Shown: positions 42,557 to 50,636 of the stretch, piece by piece
How positions within the stretch are numbered: the first letter of the stretch is position 1
Layout of the letters: each line of letters opens with the position of its first letter
NCBI GenBank assembly: GCA_900546065.1
Contig: URBK01000013.1
Location: 23,112 to 87,111 of the forward strand
Direction: 5' to 3'
From: an uncultured Alistipes sp.
GTDB taxonomy: Bacteria > Bacteroidota > Bacteroidia > Bacteroidales > Rikenellaceae
Length of the DNA stretch: 64,000 bases
The notes under the pieces: model-generated
Seen by the model: the letters and a program-made list of their open reading frames with translations, nothing else
What the model was told of the DNA's origin: nothing
The model's database searches: none
Made by a program: the position numbers and the translations under genes

Positions 42557-42586
42557 TGCACAAAAAAGGAAAAAGGAGTATATTTG
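42557..42586 (+). promoter_or_regulatory. GH5 gene promoter
   Basis: -7 TATATTTG (42579-42586), 27 bp before the ATG; near -33 GTTG at 42556-42559, spacing 19. Confidence 0.55.
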
Positions 42587-42612
42587 ACAAATCGACTACT
42601 TTTCCCAATATT

Positions 42613-43725
42613 ATGAACAATCATAAGACCATCGACCGGGCCGAATTCCTGCGTGTGGTAGCCGCCGCGACGGCAGCCGCAGCGCTCCCTACCGCCGCCA
42701 CAGCGGCCGAAAGTCCGCGCACGCAGGCCGCAGCCGCCAAGCCGAAAGTTCTGTGGAAGGGATTCAACCTCCTCAACAAGTTCAACCCCGACTTCCAGAC
42801 CACCTTCAGCGAGGAGGATTTCGAGATCATGGCCGAGTGGGGCTTCAACTTTGCCCGCATACCGCTCTCATACTGGTGTTGGACCTCACGCGATGACTGG
42901 TACGCCATCGACGAGAAACGTATCGCCGAGATCGACCGTGTCGTCGAGTTGGGACGGCAGTACGGCATACACATAAACCTCAACTTCCACCGTGCCCCGG
43001 GCTACTGTATCAACCCGCCGCACGAGGAGGCCAACCTCTTCGAGAACGAGGAGGCGCTCAAGGCTTGCGAGTATCATTGGCAGCTGTTTGCCGAGCGATA
43101 TAAGTCCTACTCGTCAAAGGTTCTGAGCTTCAATCTTATCAACGAGGCCCCGACGATCGAGGACGCCAAATATGAGAATGTCGTCCGCCGCCTCATCGAG
43201 ACCATACGCCGCATCAGTCCCACGCGTACGATCATAGTCGACGGACTGGACGTAGGCAACCGCCCGCTGATGGAGATAGCCGACCTGCGCAACATCATCC
43301 AGAGCGGCCGCGGCTACCAGCCCATGCTCATCTCGCACTACGGCGCCAACTGGGTCTACGGTGACGGCCCGATGTACTACCCGCGCGAGAAGCTCAGTTG
43401 GCCGCTGCACGACAACGACAAGACATACGACCGCGAGTGGCTGCGCGAGACGCTCAACAAGAACTGGCAGCCGTGGATGAAACTTGGCCGCACGGTACAT
43501 ATCGGCGAGTTCGGATGCCACAACCGCACCCCGCACGAGGTGGCTCTCGCATGGCTGGAGGATCAGTTTACGATCTTCGCCGAGAACGGATGGGGATGGT
43601 CGCTGTGGAACCTCTACGGTTCGTTCGGCGTGCTGGACAGCGGCCGCGACGACGTGAAGTATGAGGACTTCAAGGGCCACAAGCTCGACCGCCGCATGCT
43701 GGAGCTGCTGTTGCGATACAAATAG
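42613..43725 (+). CDS. GH5-like exported glycoside hydrolase
   Basis: A 370-aa TIM-barrel enzyme of the GH5 (cellulase superfamily) type. Acid/base Glu178 in Phe-Asn-Leu-Ile-Asn-Glu-Ala-Pro, nucleophile Glu299 in His-Ile-Gly-Glu-Phe-Gly; aromatic Trp-Gly-Trp-Ser near 327-330. N-terminus: a charged start, Arg-Ala-Glu-Phe-Leu-Arg, then an Ala-rich hydrophobic stretch to Ala-Ala-Glu at about 33, an export signal with a Tat-like look but no twin arginine. Substrate (glucan, mannan or glycosphingolipid) cannot be read. Start 42613 chosen for the promoter and signal. Confidence 0.85.
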   Translation: MNNHKTIDRAEFLRVVAAATAAAALPTAATAAESPRTQAAAAKPKVLWKGFNLLNKFNPDFQTTFSEEDFEIMAEWGFNFARIPLSYWCWTSRDDWYAIDEKRIAEIDRVVELGRQYGIHINLNFHRAPGYCINPPHEEANLFENEEALKACEYHWQLFAERYKSYSSKVLSFNLINEAPTIEDAKYENVVRRLIETIRRISPTRTIIVDGLDVGNRPLMEIADLRNIIQSGRGYQPMLISHYGANWVYGDGPMYYPREKLSWPLHDNDKTYDREWLRETLNKNWQPWMKLGRTVHIGEFGCHNRTPHEVALAWLEDQFTIFAENGWGWSLWNLYGSFGVLDSGRDDVKYEDFKGHKLDRRMLELLLRYK

Positions 43726-43825
43726 GCCGCCGAGACGATAAGATAAAATCACATCGTAACAATACACACGAACGGCCTCTGCCCGACTGCGGCGGAGGCC
43801 GTTTCCGTATGGATGGGGGATTTAT

Positions 43826-43856
43826 TTTGCCGCCCACGCAAAAATTCATACCTTTG
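43826..43856 (+). promoter_or_regulatory. Promoter of two-component pair
   Basis: -33 TTTG (43826-43829), 19-bp spacer, -7 TACCTTTG (43849-43856). Transcription would start near 43861-43863, so the ATG at 43862 would be leaderless and the next in-frame ATG, 43883, fits better. Confidence 0.65.
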
Positions 43857-43882
43857 CTATCATGCGACTCCGAAGCAACAAA

Positions 43883-45076
43883 ATGGCCATAGGCGAGAAC
43901 CTCCTCTACTTTCTGGTGTGGACGGTAGCCATCCTCGTGCCCATACTCAACGCCAAGATGATGTCCGAGGAGCATGTCTATTTCGTCAACATACTGACGG
44001 CATGGCTCAAGATCCTGCCCTACGGCATCATCTTCCTGCTCAACAATCTCATCTTCGCGCCCAAGCTGCTGCTGCGCAAACACTACGCGGCATACTATCT
44101 GGTGTCGATACTCTACCTTGTGGCTCTCTTCTACTCGATCGAATACTACGAGACCACGATGCGCCACTCGCCCTTTGCCGACAGCGACCTGTATATCGTC
44201 CACGGACGTGCCTCGTTTACCGATCTGGCATGGTACTGGAATGTGTTGCTGGGTCTCTTCCTGCAAAACACCAACAACGGCATCAAGATAATGTTCAAGT
44301 CGATGAGCGACGAACAGAAGATGGTCTCGCTCGAGCGTCAGAGCCTGCAGGCCGAGATGGATTATCTGAAATACCAGATCAACCCGCACTTCTTCATGAA
44401 CACGCTCAACAACATCCATGCACTGATCGACATCGACACCGAGGCGGCGAAGGAGACCGTCATCGAGCTATCGAAGATGATGCGGTATGTACTCTACGAC
44501 TCGGAGAATGCCGAGACAAGCATCCTCAACGACATACGCTTCGTGGAGAACTACATCGGGCTCATGCGCATACGCTATACGGACGATGTGGACATACGTC
44601 TCGACGTGGAGGGGACTGTCCCTCCCGAGGCCAAGATCCCGCCGCTGCTGCTCATCGTCTTCGTGGAGAACGCCTTCAAGCACGGCGTAAGCTACAACAG
44701 CCCCTCGTACGTACACATCGCCATCAGCTGCGACGGCAATACGGCCTCATGCACCGTCACCAACTCGCGCCACGACCACACGGCCGCCCACGATCTGCAA
44801 GCGATGGCGGCAGCCGACACGCATGCCGAAACCGATACGAAGGCATCGTCGCGCACCGCACGCCGTGGGCGCAAAGCCCGTGTCGGCCACAGCGGAGGCA
44901 ACCGTCTCTCCGGCGTGAATGCGGCCTCTGACAGCGGCAAGAGCAGCGGCATGGGGCTATATAATGTACGCAAGCGTCTCGACCTGCTGTTTGGCAGCAA
45001 CTACACGCTCAAGATAGACGACTCGCACGAGGATCGGTATGAAGTGAAACTCACAATACCCATAAAGTATGATTAG
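43883..45076 (+). CDS. LytS-type sensor histidine kinase with long loop insert
   Basis: A 397-aa membrane kinase (397 from ATG 43883; 404 if 43862 is used). Four transmembrane segments up to about residue 150, then the His_kinase PF06580 dimerisation part with phospho-His in Gln-Ile-Asn-Pro-His-Phe-Phe, and an HATPase with N-box Val-Glu-Asn-Ala-Phe-Lys-His-Gly. Between Val-Thr-Asn-Ser and the G-box Gly-Met-Gly-Leu-Tyr-Asn-Val about 58 residues of Ala/Asp/Thr/Arg/Ser-rich low complexity replace the usual short loop. Overlaps the response regulator by 8 bp. Confidence 0.88.
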   Translation: MAIGENLLYFLVWTVAILVPILNAKMMSEEHVYFVNILTAWLKILPYGIIFLLNNLIFAPKLLLRKHYAAYYLVSILYLVALFYSIEYYETTMRHSPFADSDLYIVHGRASFTDLAWYWNVLLGLFLQNTNNGIKIMFKSMSDEQKMVSLERQSLQAEMDYLKYQINPHFFMNTLNNIHALIDIDTEAAKETVIELSKMMRYVLYDSENAETSILNDIRFVENYIGLMRIRYTDDVDIRLDVEGTVPPEAKIPPLLLIVFVENAFKHGVSYNSPSYVHIAISCDGNTASCTVTNSRHDHTAAHDLQAMAAADTHAETDTKASSRTARRGRKARVGHSGGNRLSGVNAASDSGKSSGMGLYNVRKRLDLLFGSNYTLKIDDSHEDRYEVKLTIPIKYD

Positions 45077-45824
45077 ATGCATGGCCATAGATGACGAGCC
45101 TCTCGCGCTGCGTCAGGTGAAGAGCTACATCGACCGCATTCCGCAGGTGGAGCTTGTGGCGGCGTGCCGCAATGCCGTCGAGGCACAGGCCATGCTGCCG
45201 CAGATGGATGTCGACCTGCTGCTTGTGGATATCAACATGCCCGACCTTAACGGCATGGATTTCGTGCGGCAGCTGCACAACCCGCCGCTCGTGATATTCA
45301 CCACCGCATATTCGGAGTATGCCATCGAGGGCTTCCGTCTCGATGCCGTGGACTACCTGCTCAAGCCCTTCAGTTTCGCCGATTTCAACCGCGCCATAGG
45401 CAAGGCCGGCTCGCTGCTTGAGCTCATGCGTCTGCGCGACAGGAAGACTCCGGAGGCAGCTACGGCCTCAGCTACGGAGGACAATGCCGGCGACTGCATC
45501 TCGGTCAAGGCCGACTACAAGGTCTCGATCATCAAACATGCCGACATCATATACCTCGAGAGCGAAGGGGAGTATGTACGCCTGCATCTGACGTCGGGCT
45601 CCACAATAACCACCCTCTTCCGTCTGAAGAATATGGAGACGACGCTTCCTTCGGGCCGCTTCATGCGTGTACACCGCTCCTACATCGTCAACCTCGCACA
45701 CGTTTCGGGATATGCCCGCGGCCGCGTCTACCTCGACAACGGCGAATATGTGCCTTTAGGGGAGAACTACCGCGACGCCTTCCGCGAATATATCGAGCGC
45801 CGCCATCCCGCAGCCCAGATCTGA
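45069..45824 (+). CDS. LytR/AlgR-type response regulator
   Basis: A 251-aa regulator: receiver domain with acidic pocket Asp8-Asp9 and phospho-acceptor Asp54 (Leu-Leu-Val-Asp-Ile-Asn-Met-Pro), Lys about 104; LytTR DNA-binding domain from about 150 with Asp-Ile-Ile-Tyr-Leu-Glu-Ser-Glu-Gly-Glu-Tyr and Phe-Met-Arg-Val-His-Arg-Ser-Tyr. Its start overlaps the kinase end by 8 bp, giving translational coupling and a firm pairing. Regulated target unknown; the GH5 gene is the nearest upstream. Confidence 0.93.
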   Translation: MIRCMAIDDEPLALRQVKSYIDRIPQVELVAACRNAVEAQAMLPQMDVDLLLVDINMPDLNGMDFVRQLHNPPLVIFTTAYSEYAIEGFRLDAVDYLLKPFSFADFNRAIGKAGSLLELMRLRDRKTPEAATASATEDNAGDCISVKADYKVSIIKHADIIYLESEGEYVRLHLTSGSTITTLFRLKNMETTLPSGRFMRVHRSYIVNLAHVSGYARGRVYLDNGEYVPLGENYRDAFREYIERRHPAAQI

Positions 45825-45868
45825 GACGGAATATTCCGTAGAGGACACGAAAACGCACTGAGCGCATA

Positions 45869-46351
45869 TCACACATTCGGCGATTCATCCCCGTCCGGCA
45901 CCCGGGGCGTAAGGTCGGGAAAGGCCGACATGGGGGCATATCCGTCGGCCGTGCGTTCGAAACAGAAATGGGTGATACCGTTTGTCAGGATCACATACCG
46001 CGCCCCCAGAACGGCGTTATATCGCGTCGCCTGCTCGAACACCTCGGAGGTGATACGCACATCGGGAGCCTTGCACTCGACCAGCGCCACGGGCCGCGCC
46101 GCGCTGTCCATGACCACGACATCGGCCCGCTGGGGTGCGGCATTGACGTTGACGGCATACTCCTCCACGATCGAGCGCAGCGGCGCGCCGCACCTCCCAA
46201 CCAGAAACTCAACCACATGCCGCCGCACCCACTCCTCGGGCGTAAGCACCACATAGAGCGAGCGCACGCGGTCGAAAACGACCGTGCGGCCGCGGGAATC
46301 ACGCGCACGCAATTTTATGGGCGGGAAATTGAGTTTTGGATATGAATTCAT
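45869..46351 (-). CDS. HsdR N-terminal-like nuclease-fold protein
   Basis: A 160-aa protein matching the type I restriction enzyme R N-terminal domain (HSDR_N_2). PD-(D/E)xK core: Ala-Asp-Val-Val-Val-Met then Leu-Val-Glu-Cys-Lys, followed by Gln-Ala-Thr-Arg-Tyr-Asn and Tyr-Val-Ile-Leu-Thr-Asn-Gly. No HsdM, HsdS or helicase domain is present, so it is a solitary protein common in Bacteroidota, probably not a restriction enzyme. Start 46351 chosen; an earlier start at 46447 has no gene-like N-terminus. Confidence 0.8.
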   Translation of the reverse strand: MNSYPKLNFPPIKLRARDSRGRTVVFDRVRSLYVVLTPEEWVRRHVVEFLVGRCGAPLRSIVEEYAVNVNAAPQRADVVVMDSAARPVALVECKAPDVRITSEVFEQATRYNAVLGARYVILTNGITHFCFERTADGYAPMSAFPDLTPRVPDGDESPNV

Positions 46352-46371
46352 CGTATCACCGATTTTTTTTA

Positions 46372-46379
46372 TAACTTTG
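46372..46379 (+). promoter_or_regulatory. -7 box before GH2-like gene
   Basis: TAACTTTG, exact match, 83 bp before the ATG at 46462; no -33 TTTG seen. Confidence 0.4.
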
Positions 46380-46461
46380 GCACTACAAAGCGGCGGCGGG
46401 CCGTTACTTCCGTACGGAGCCATCCGCCCGCTAAGGCTTACGACCACAAATATACGAAAAT

Positions 46462-47787
46462 ATGAAACGTTTTCTGTCGATCATAGCACTCGTTTTCGCC
46501 GTCGGCGCACTCTCGGCGCAGGAGTACGACTCGCCCGAATATGTATCCTTGGGACGCGAGCTGCCTCGCAGCAAAACCCTGCCATACCCCACCGCCGAGG
46601 AGGCTCAGGCCCTCGGTTCGGGCGCCGTGGCCTCGAAATACCTCCGTCCCGTTACGGGCTGGACCCGCACCGAAGAGCCGGACGCTACGGTCTTCACTTC
46701 GAAATACGTCATTCCCTTCGTATGGCTCAGCCGTCAGGCCATCCTCTACGTCGACGAGGCCTCGGGCGCATACGAGGTGATCATCAACGGCCAGAAGGTG
46801 GGATATGCGGCCAACGCCTTCACCCCCGCCGAGTTCAACATTACGAAAGCCTCGAAGGAGGATGTGAATACCATCTCGATACGCATACTGAAGGATCACT
46901 GGAGCCGCCGTATGGAGGATTTCGTCGAGACGCGCGAGCCGCGCGTGGGCGAGACATACGTCATATCGCAGCCTACGATCCGCGTGCGTGACGTGGTGCA
47001 CAACACCGATGTCGACCTCAAGAGCGAATATGCCAACGTCGAGGTTGGTCTCATCGTCAAGACCGAGTCGCTCAACCCCAAAACAGCACGCATACACTAC
47101 GAGCTTATCGCCCCCGACACTACGGTCGTGACTCAGGGATACAAGGATGTCACCTTGGGCATGCGCGGCGAGGATACGGTCAAGTTCATGGCCCGCATAC
47201 CCTACGTGCTGACATGGTGTGCCGACATGCCCGTGCGCTACCGGCTCAACATCAAGACCCAGATCGAAGGGCGCTATGCCGAGTACCAGTCACGCATGAT
47301 CGGCTTCCGCGACATAGACATAAACGAGGATGGCGACTTCATGATCAACGGCATCAAGACCGAACTCTTCTACCGCGACTTCGACCCGCTCAAGGTGACC
47401 GAAAAGGACATCATCGCGGCGCGCGTACTCAAATACAACGCCCTGCGCTTCAAGATGGGGGCCGTACCGCAGAACGTCTACCGCATGTGCGACTCGCTGG
47501 GCATGTACGTCATAGCCCAGATTCCGATCAACACAAGCAAGAGCGGACTCTCGCGCCGTATCGGAGGTAACCCGAGCAACGACCCCAAATGGAAGGCCGC
47601 CTTCCTCGACCGTGCCGAGACGGCATACCGCACTACATGCGGGCAGGCTTCGGTCATAGGATACGTCATGGCGGAGGAGTCGTCGAACGGCATAAACCTC
47701 TATGAGACCTACCTACGGCTGAAGGCTCTCGAGCGCAAACGCCCGATCCTCTACATCGAGGCCGCCGGCGAGTGGAACAGCGATTGA
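46462..47787 (+). CDS. Truncated GH2-like (beta-galactosidase-like) protein, probable pseudoenzyme
   Basis: A 441-aa exported protein (signal peptide to Leu-Ser-Ala-Gln20). Residues about 25-160 resemble the GH2 sugar-binding jelly roll, about 165-290 the immunoglobulin-like domain, and from about 295 the start of the TIM barrel (Phe-Arg-Asp-Ile-Asp-Ile-Asn-Glu-Asp-Gly-Asp-Phe-Met-Ile-Asn-Gly). The acid/base Asn-Glu became Ala-Glu-Glu-Ser, and the chain ends at Gly-Glu-Trp-Asn-Ser-Asp before the nucleophile region. Complete GH2 enzymes are 700-1,050 aa. Likely inactive or an independent binding protein. Confidence 0.65.
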   Translation: MKRFLSIIALVFAVGALSAQEYDSPEYVSLGRELPRSKTLPYPTAEEAQALGSGAVASKYLRPVTGWTRTEEPDATVFTSKYVIPFVWLSRQAILYVDEASGAYEVIINGQKVGYAANAFTPAEFNITKASKEDVNTISIRILKDHWSRRMEDFVETREPRVGETYVISQPTIRVRDVVHNTDVDLKSEYANVEVGLIVKTESLNPKTARIHYELIAPDTTVVTQGYKDVTLGMRGEDTVKFMARIPYVLTWCADMPVRYRLNIKTQIEGRYAEYQSRMIGFRDIDINEDGDFMINGIKTELFYRDFDPLKVTEKDIIAARVLKYNALRFKMGAVPQNVYRMCDSLGMYVIAQIPINTSKSGLSRRIGGNPSNDPKWKAAFLDRAETAYRTTCGQASVIGYVMAEESSNGINLYETYLRLKALERKRPILYIEAAGEWNSD

Positions 47788-47913
47788 TCCGGCACCAGCA
47801 GAGACACATCGTCTCAAGCGGCACAATGATTTGATTAGGCGCCACTTGACGGCATAACTGATAATTTATGAATTTGGGAGGTGCAGAAAAAAACAAAAAA
47901 ATCCCTCGAAAAA

Positions 47914-47945
47914 TTTGCACAAATGAAATAAGTGCCTTAAATTTG
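47914..47945 (+). promoter_or_regulatory. tRNA-Lys promoter
   Basis: -33 TTTG (47914-47917), 20-bp spacer, -7 TAAATTTG (47938-47945), full consensus; 23 bp before the tRNA. Confidence 0.75.
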
Positions 47946-47968
47946 CACTCGCAATCAAGAACAAGGAT

Positions 47969-48041
47969 GCCTCTTTAGCTCAGTTGGTAGAGCACGACAC
48001 TCTTAATGTTGGGGTCCAGGGTTCGAGCCCCTGAGGAGGTA
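47969..48041 (+). tRNA. tRNA-Lys (anticodon CTT)
   Basis: Cloverleaf: acceptor GCCTCTT / AGGAGGT with G-U pairs, anticodon stem CGACA/TGTTG with loop CTCTTAA, T-stem CAGGG/CCCTG with TTCGAGC, discriminator A, no CCA. Reads AAG. Confidence 0.95.
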
Positions 48042-48049
48042 CTTGAAGC

Positions 48050-48088
48050 AAGATCGGAAACCGAAAGGCTTTCGATCTTTTCTTTTTT
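48050..48088 (+). terminator. Terminator after tRNA-Lys
   Basis: Stem AAGATCG (48050-48056) / CGATCTT (48073-48079), extended by GAA/TTT pairs, then TTTCTTTTTT. The stretch 48,090-48,380 holds no gene I can support. Confidence 0.85.
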
Positions 48089-48369
48089 ACGCTATCTCAC
48101 AACCCTTCCTCAAAAAGGGACATTCCATCCGTCGGCATATCATCAATGGCAAACGACAGTCCCATGCGCCGTATAAAGCGCGTTTCACGCCCATTCAGGC
48201 TCATTCTCCGTTAAGCCATAACAACACCTCACGGCCGCTTCATCGCAAGAAATAAGGCAAAACACGGACTGCCATAAAAGTCTTCAACAGCCACAAAACA
48301 TCAGAGACAAATATACCGCGATCAACTCGTCCAAACCGGATGCCGTCAAAAACAGACGCTACCTAAAAT

Positions 48370-48411
48370 AAAAATAAAAAAGGAGCGACATGCCTTACGG
48401 CATATCGCTCC
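48370..48411 (-). terminator. Terminator after BACON lipoprotein gene
   Basis: GGAGCGACATGCC (48382-48394) pairs with GGCATATCGCTCC (48399-48411) with one mismatch, loop TTAC; A-rich run on the left forms the U-tract for minus-strand transcripts. Confidence 0.85.
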
Positions 48412-48448
48412 GATATTTCCGACGCGCGGCCCAAGTACCGCACGGCGT

Positions 48449-50065
48449 TTACTCCCTTACATCCTCATAGAGGGCCTTGACCTCATCGGCCGTCAGCGGG
48501 GCGTCATAGATACGCGCCAGCGAAACCTCGCCGCACCATGCGCCGTTCATCTGAGTATTCGACTGCGTGTTGCCGCCGATGGTGAATGCGCGGACACGTG
48601 ACGAAGAGGTGGTCATGTGCTTGATGCCCGTACATGCGGCTGACGCCTTCAGCTCGCCGTTCACGTAGCAGTAGATCTTGCTCGTGGCGGGATCATACAC
48701 ACCTACCAAGTGGTAATATTTTCCAACTTCAGGAATCACATCCGTCGAGGCGAAGCACCACGACGAACCGTTGTGCTGGATGAACTCCAGACCCTTGCCG
48801 CGGCCCGTATTGGCGATCATCAGGGCCATACCGCCCGACGTCGTAGCCGAGAATGCCTTGATCTCGTTACCGTTGGGTGCGGCGTTGACCATAACCACGG
48901 CCTCCATCGTATATCCGTCGTTCAGGGCCGACATCATGGCATCCGTATAGTCGATACGGTAGTAGCCGTCTGTGTAGTTCGACGTACCGGCACTCGAACG
49001 GGTAAACGTAGGCGTGTAACGCAGGTAGAGGTTGTTGTAGTCTATCGTGCAGGCGTCACCGGCAACATACTTGACCGTATTTCCGCCGGCAATATCCGAA
49101 GCCGAACCGTCAGCACCGAATACGACGTCGAGTATATCGGCTCTGGGGCCCTGCGAGGTTGCACGCTGCACGACCGTAATGGGTGCTACCATCTCTGCAT
49201 CCACGGGAGTCGTAAGGTTAACCGTACCCTCACGGCGGCTGGTGCCATACGCGCCGACAGTCAGTTTGATGGTGGTCTCGTCGACCTTCGTTGCCGTAAT
49301 CCACGAGTCCACAGCCTCGACACTCCACTCGGGAACGTTCGTCGTAACCACCGAGAGCGTCACCTCGCCGCCATCGGGCGACACATATACCTTCGAGCGC
49401 TCGGCATAGAGCTCCAGATCCTTCTGCGAGAGCTTCACTACGGACTGCAACTCGGGATCCACATCCGATGTAAAGGTTATCTCGGCCGTGCGCTCCTCGA
49501 CGTCGAGAACCGAAGCCGTGAGCGTCAGTTTCGAAGAGCTCTTCTCCTTCTCCGTAAGCCACGTCTTGCCGGCGTCGTCCATTGTGTAGCTCCAGCCGGC
49601 ATTGGCCTCGACCGAGATTACAACGTCACCGCCGTCCTTGTTTATCATCGAGCGGCTGGCCGTAGCCGAGAGGACATACATCTTGTCCTGCACGACCGTA
49701 AGCAGCGCCTTCTGCTCGATCTCATCACATACGAGAGCGAGTGTCGCCGTACGCGACTCCGAACCCTCGTTGAGTTTCACATCCACCGTCACCGATATGA
49801 GTTTGTCCGAAGCCGCACCCTCGCTCGGTGTAACGGTCAGCCACGACGCATCATCGGGAATACGGATGAACCAGTCGCCGTTTGCCGTAATCTCGACCTG
49901 CTGACTGCCTACCCTGTTAGAGAACTCCAACGTACGGGTGCCGTACTCGTCGGCCCCCTCGATGGTCACCGTAGGCTGCACATAGTCGCTGTTGTCGTCA
50001 GCGCACGAGGCGAAGGCGAACAACGAAACGATCGTGACAAAATTCAATAGAAGAGATTTTTTCAT
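48449..50065 (-). CDS. BACON-repeat lipoprotein with C-terminal LamG-like domain
   Basis: A 538-aa lipoprotein (lipobox Phe-Ala-Ser-Cys21). Three BACON beta-sandwich repeats: about 35-127 (Trp-Leu-Thr-Val-Thr-Pro-Ser-Glu-Gly), 133-215 and 220-302, each with an aromatic-rich strand; then a concanavalin A/LamG jelly roll from about 325 to the end (Tyr-Tyr-Arg-Ile-Asp-Tyr, Val-Gly-Val-Tyr-Asp-Pro, Ala-Arg-Ile-Tyr-Asp-Ala-Pro-Leu-Thr-Ala-Asp-Glu-Val). Such proteins bind surface glycans or mucin. No hydrolase domain is present. No SusCD genes are nearby. Confidence 0.85.
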   Translation of the reverse strand: MKKSLLLNFVTIVSLFAFASCADDNSDYVQPTVTIEGADEYGTRTLEFSNRVGSQQVEITANGDWFIRIPDDASWLTVTPSEGAASDKLISVTVDVKLNEGSESRTATLALVCDEIEQKALLTVVQDKMYVLSATASRSMINKDGGDVVISVEANAGWSYTMDDAGKTWLTEKEKSSSKLTLTASVLDVEERTAEITFTSDVDPELQSVVKLSQKDLELYAERSKVYVSPDGGEVTLSVVTTNVPEWSVEAVDSWITATKVDETTIKLTVGAYGTSRREGTVNLTTPVDAEMVAPITVVQRATSQGPRADILDVVFGADGSASDIAGGNTVKYVAGDACTIDYNNLYLRYTPTFTRSSAGTSNYTDGYYRIDYTDAMMSALNDGYTMEAVVMVNAAPNGNEIKAFSATTSGGMALMIANTGRGKGLEFIQHNGSSWCFASTDVIPEVGKYYHLVGVYDPATSKIYCYVNGELKASAACTGIKHMTTSSSRVRAFTIGGNTQSNTQMNGAWCGEVSLARIYDAPLTADEVKALYEDVRE

Positions 50066-50403
50066 ATAAATTGATTTTTGGGTTAATTGACTTTCATGAC
50101 GGACTCATGCCAACCATTTACGGAATAAAAGTACTGAATTATTTTCATTGCTCAAACTTTTATACCGATAAATATATGCTAAGAAACTGTTAAATAATGA
50201 AGACACGCAACAATCAGCTATAAAACAATATTTTGCAACGGCACAACAGGTTTTGAAACGAAACCCGAACAGCATCTCCGCAGATAAATTTCATGACTTA
50301 CGGATACGATACGTTTTCAAAGCAGAAATTACGATATGTGCCTCACGCGGCACAACGCATAGTGATATTTGCCGCCAAAAGGCCGCAGGCGCCCGTACCA
50401 CGC

Positions 50404-50445
50404 ACAAAAAAAAACGGTCGTCTGCTCTCGCCAAACGAACCGTTT
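50404..50445 (-). terminator. Terminator-like hairpin downstream of waaA
   Basis: Reading on minus, AAACGGT and CGT pair with ACG and ACCGTTT with one bulged base, followed by an eight-base U-tract (plus A-run at 50407-50414). It lies 190 bp after the waaA stop; apart from this, 50,066-50,636 contains nothing I recognise. Confidence 0.6.
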
Positions 50446-50636
50446 ACATCTTTTCTATTAATATATTGTCCTCCTCTCAATCAAGAAGCTCCTGTCATCT
50501 CCCCCCCCTCGCATTACCATAAGTCGCAGATCGGGCATCAAACCCTACGGACACCGCATCGCTCCGTACCGCTCGGCGCAGGGATTCGAACCGTACAGCC
50601 GCTTCGCTCCACACCAAGCCCACAACCTCTCGCGGG

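Noticed and set aside
50545..50636. tRNA-like motif (plus-strand GGATTCGAACC at about 50,581)
   Set aside because: The T-loop-like string has no pairing T-stem and no acceptor or anticodon arm; coincidental.
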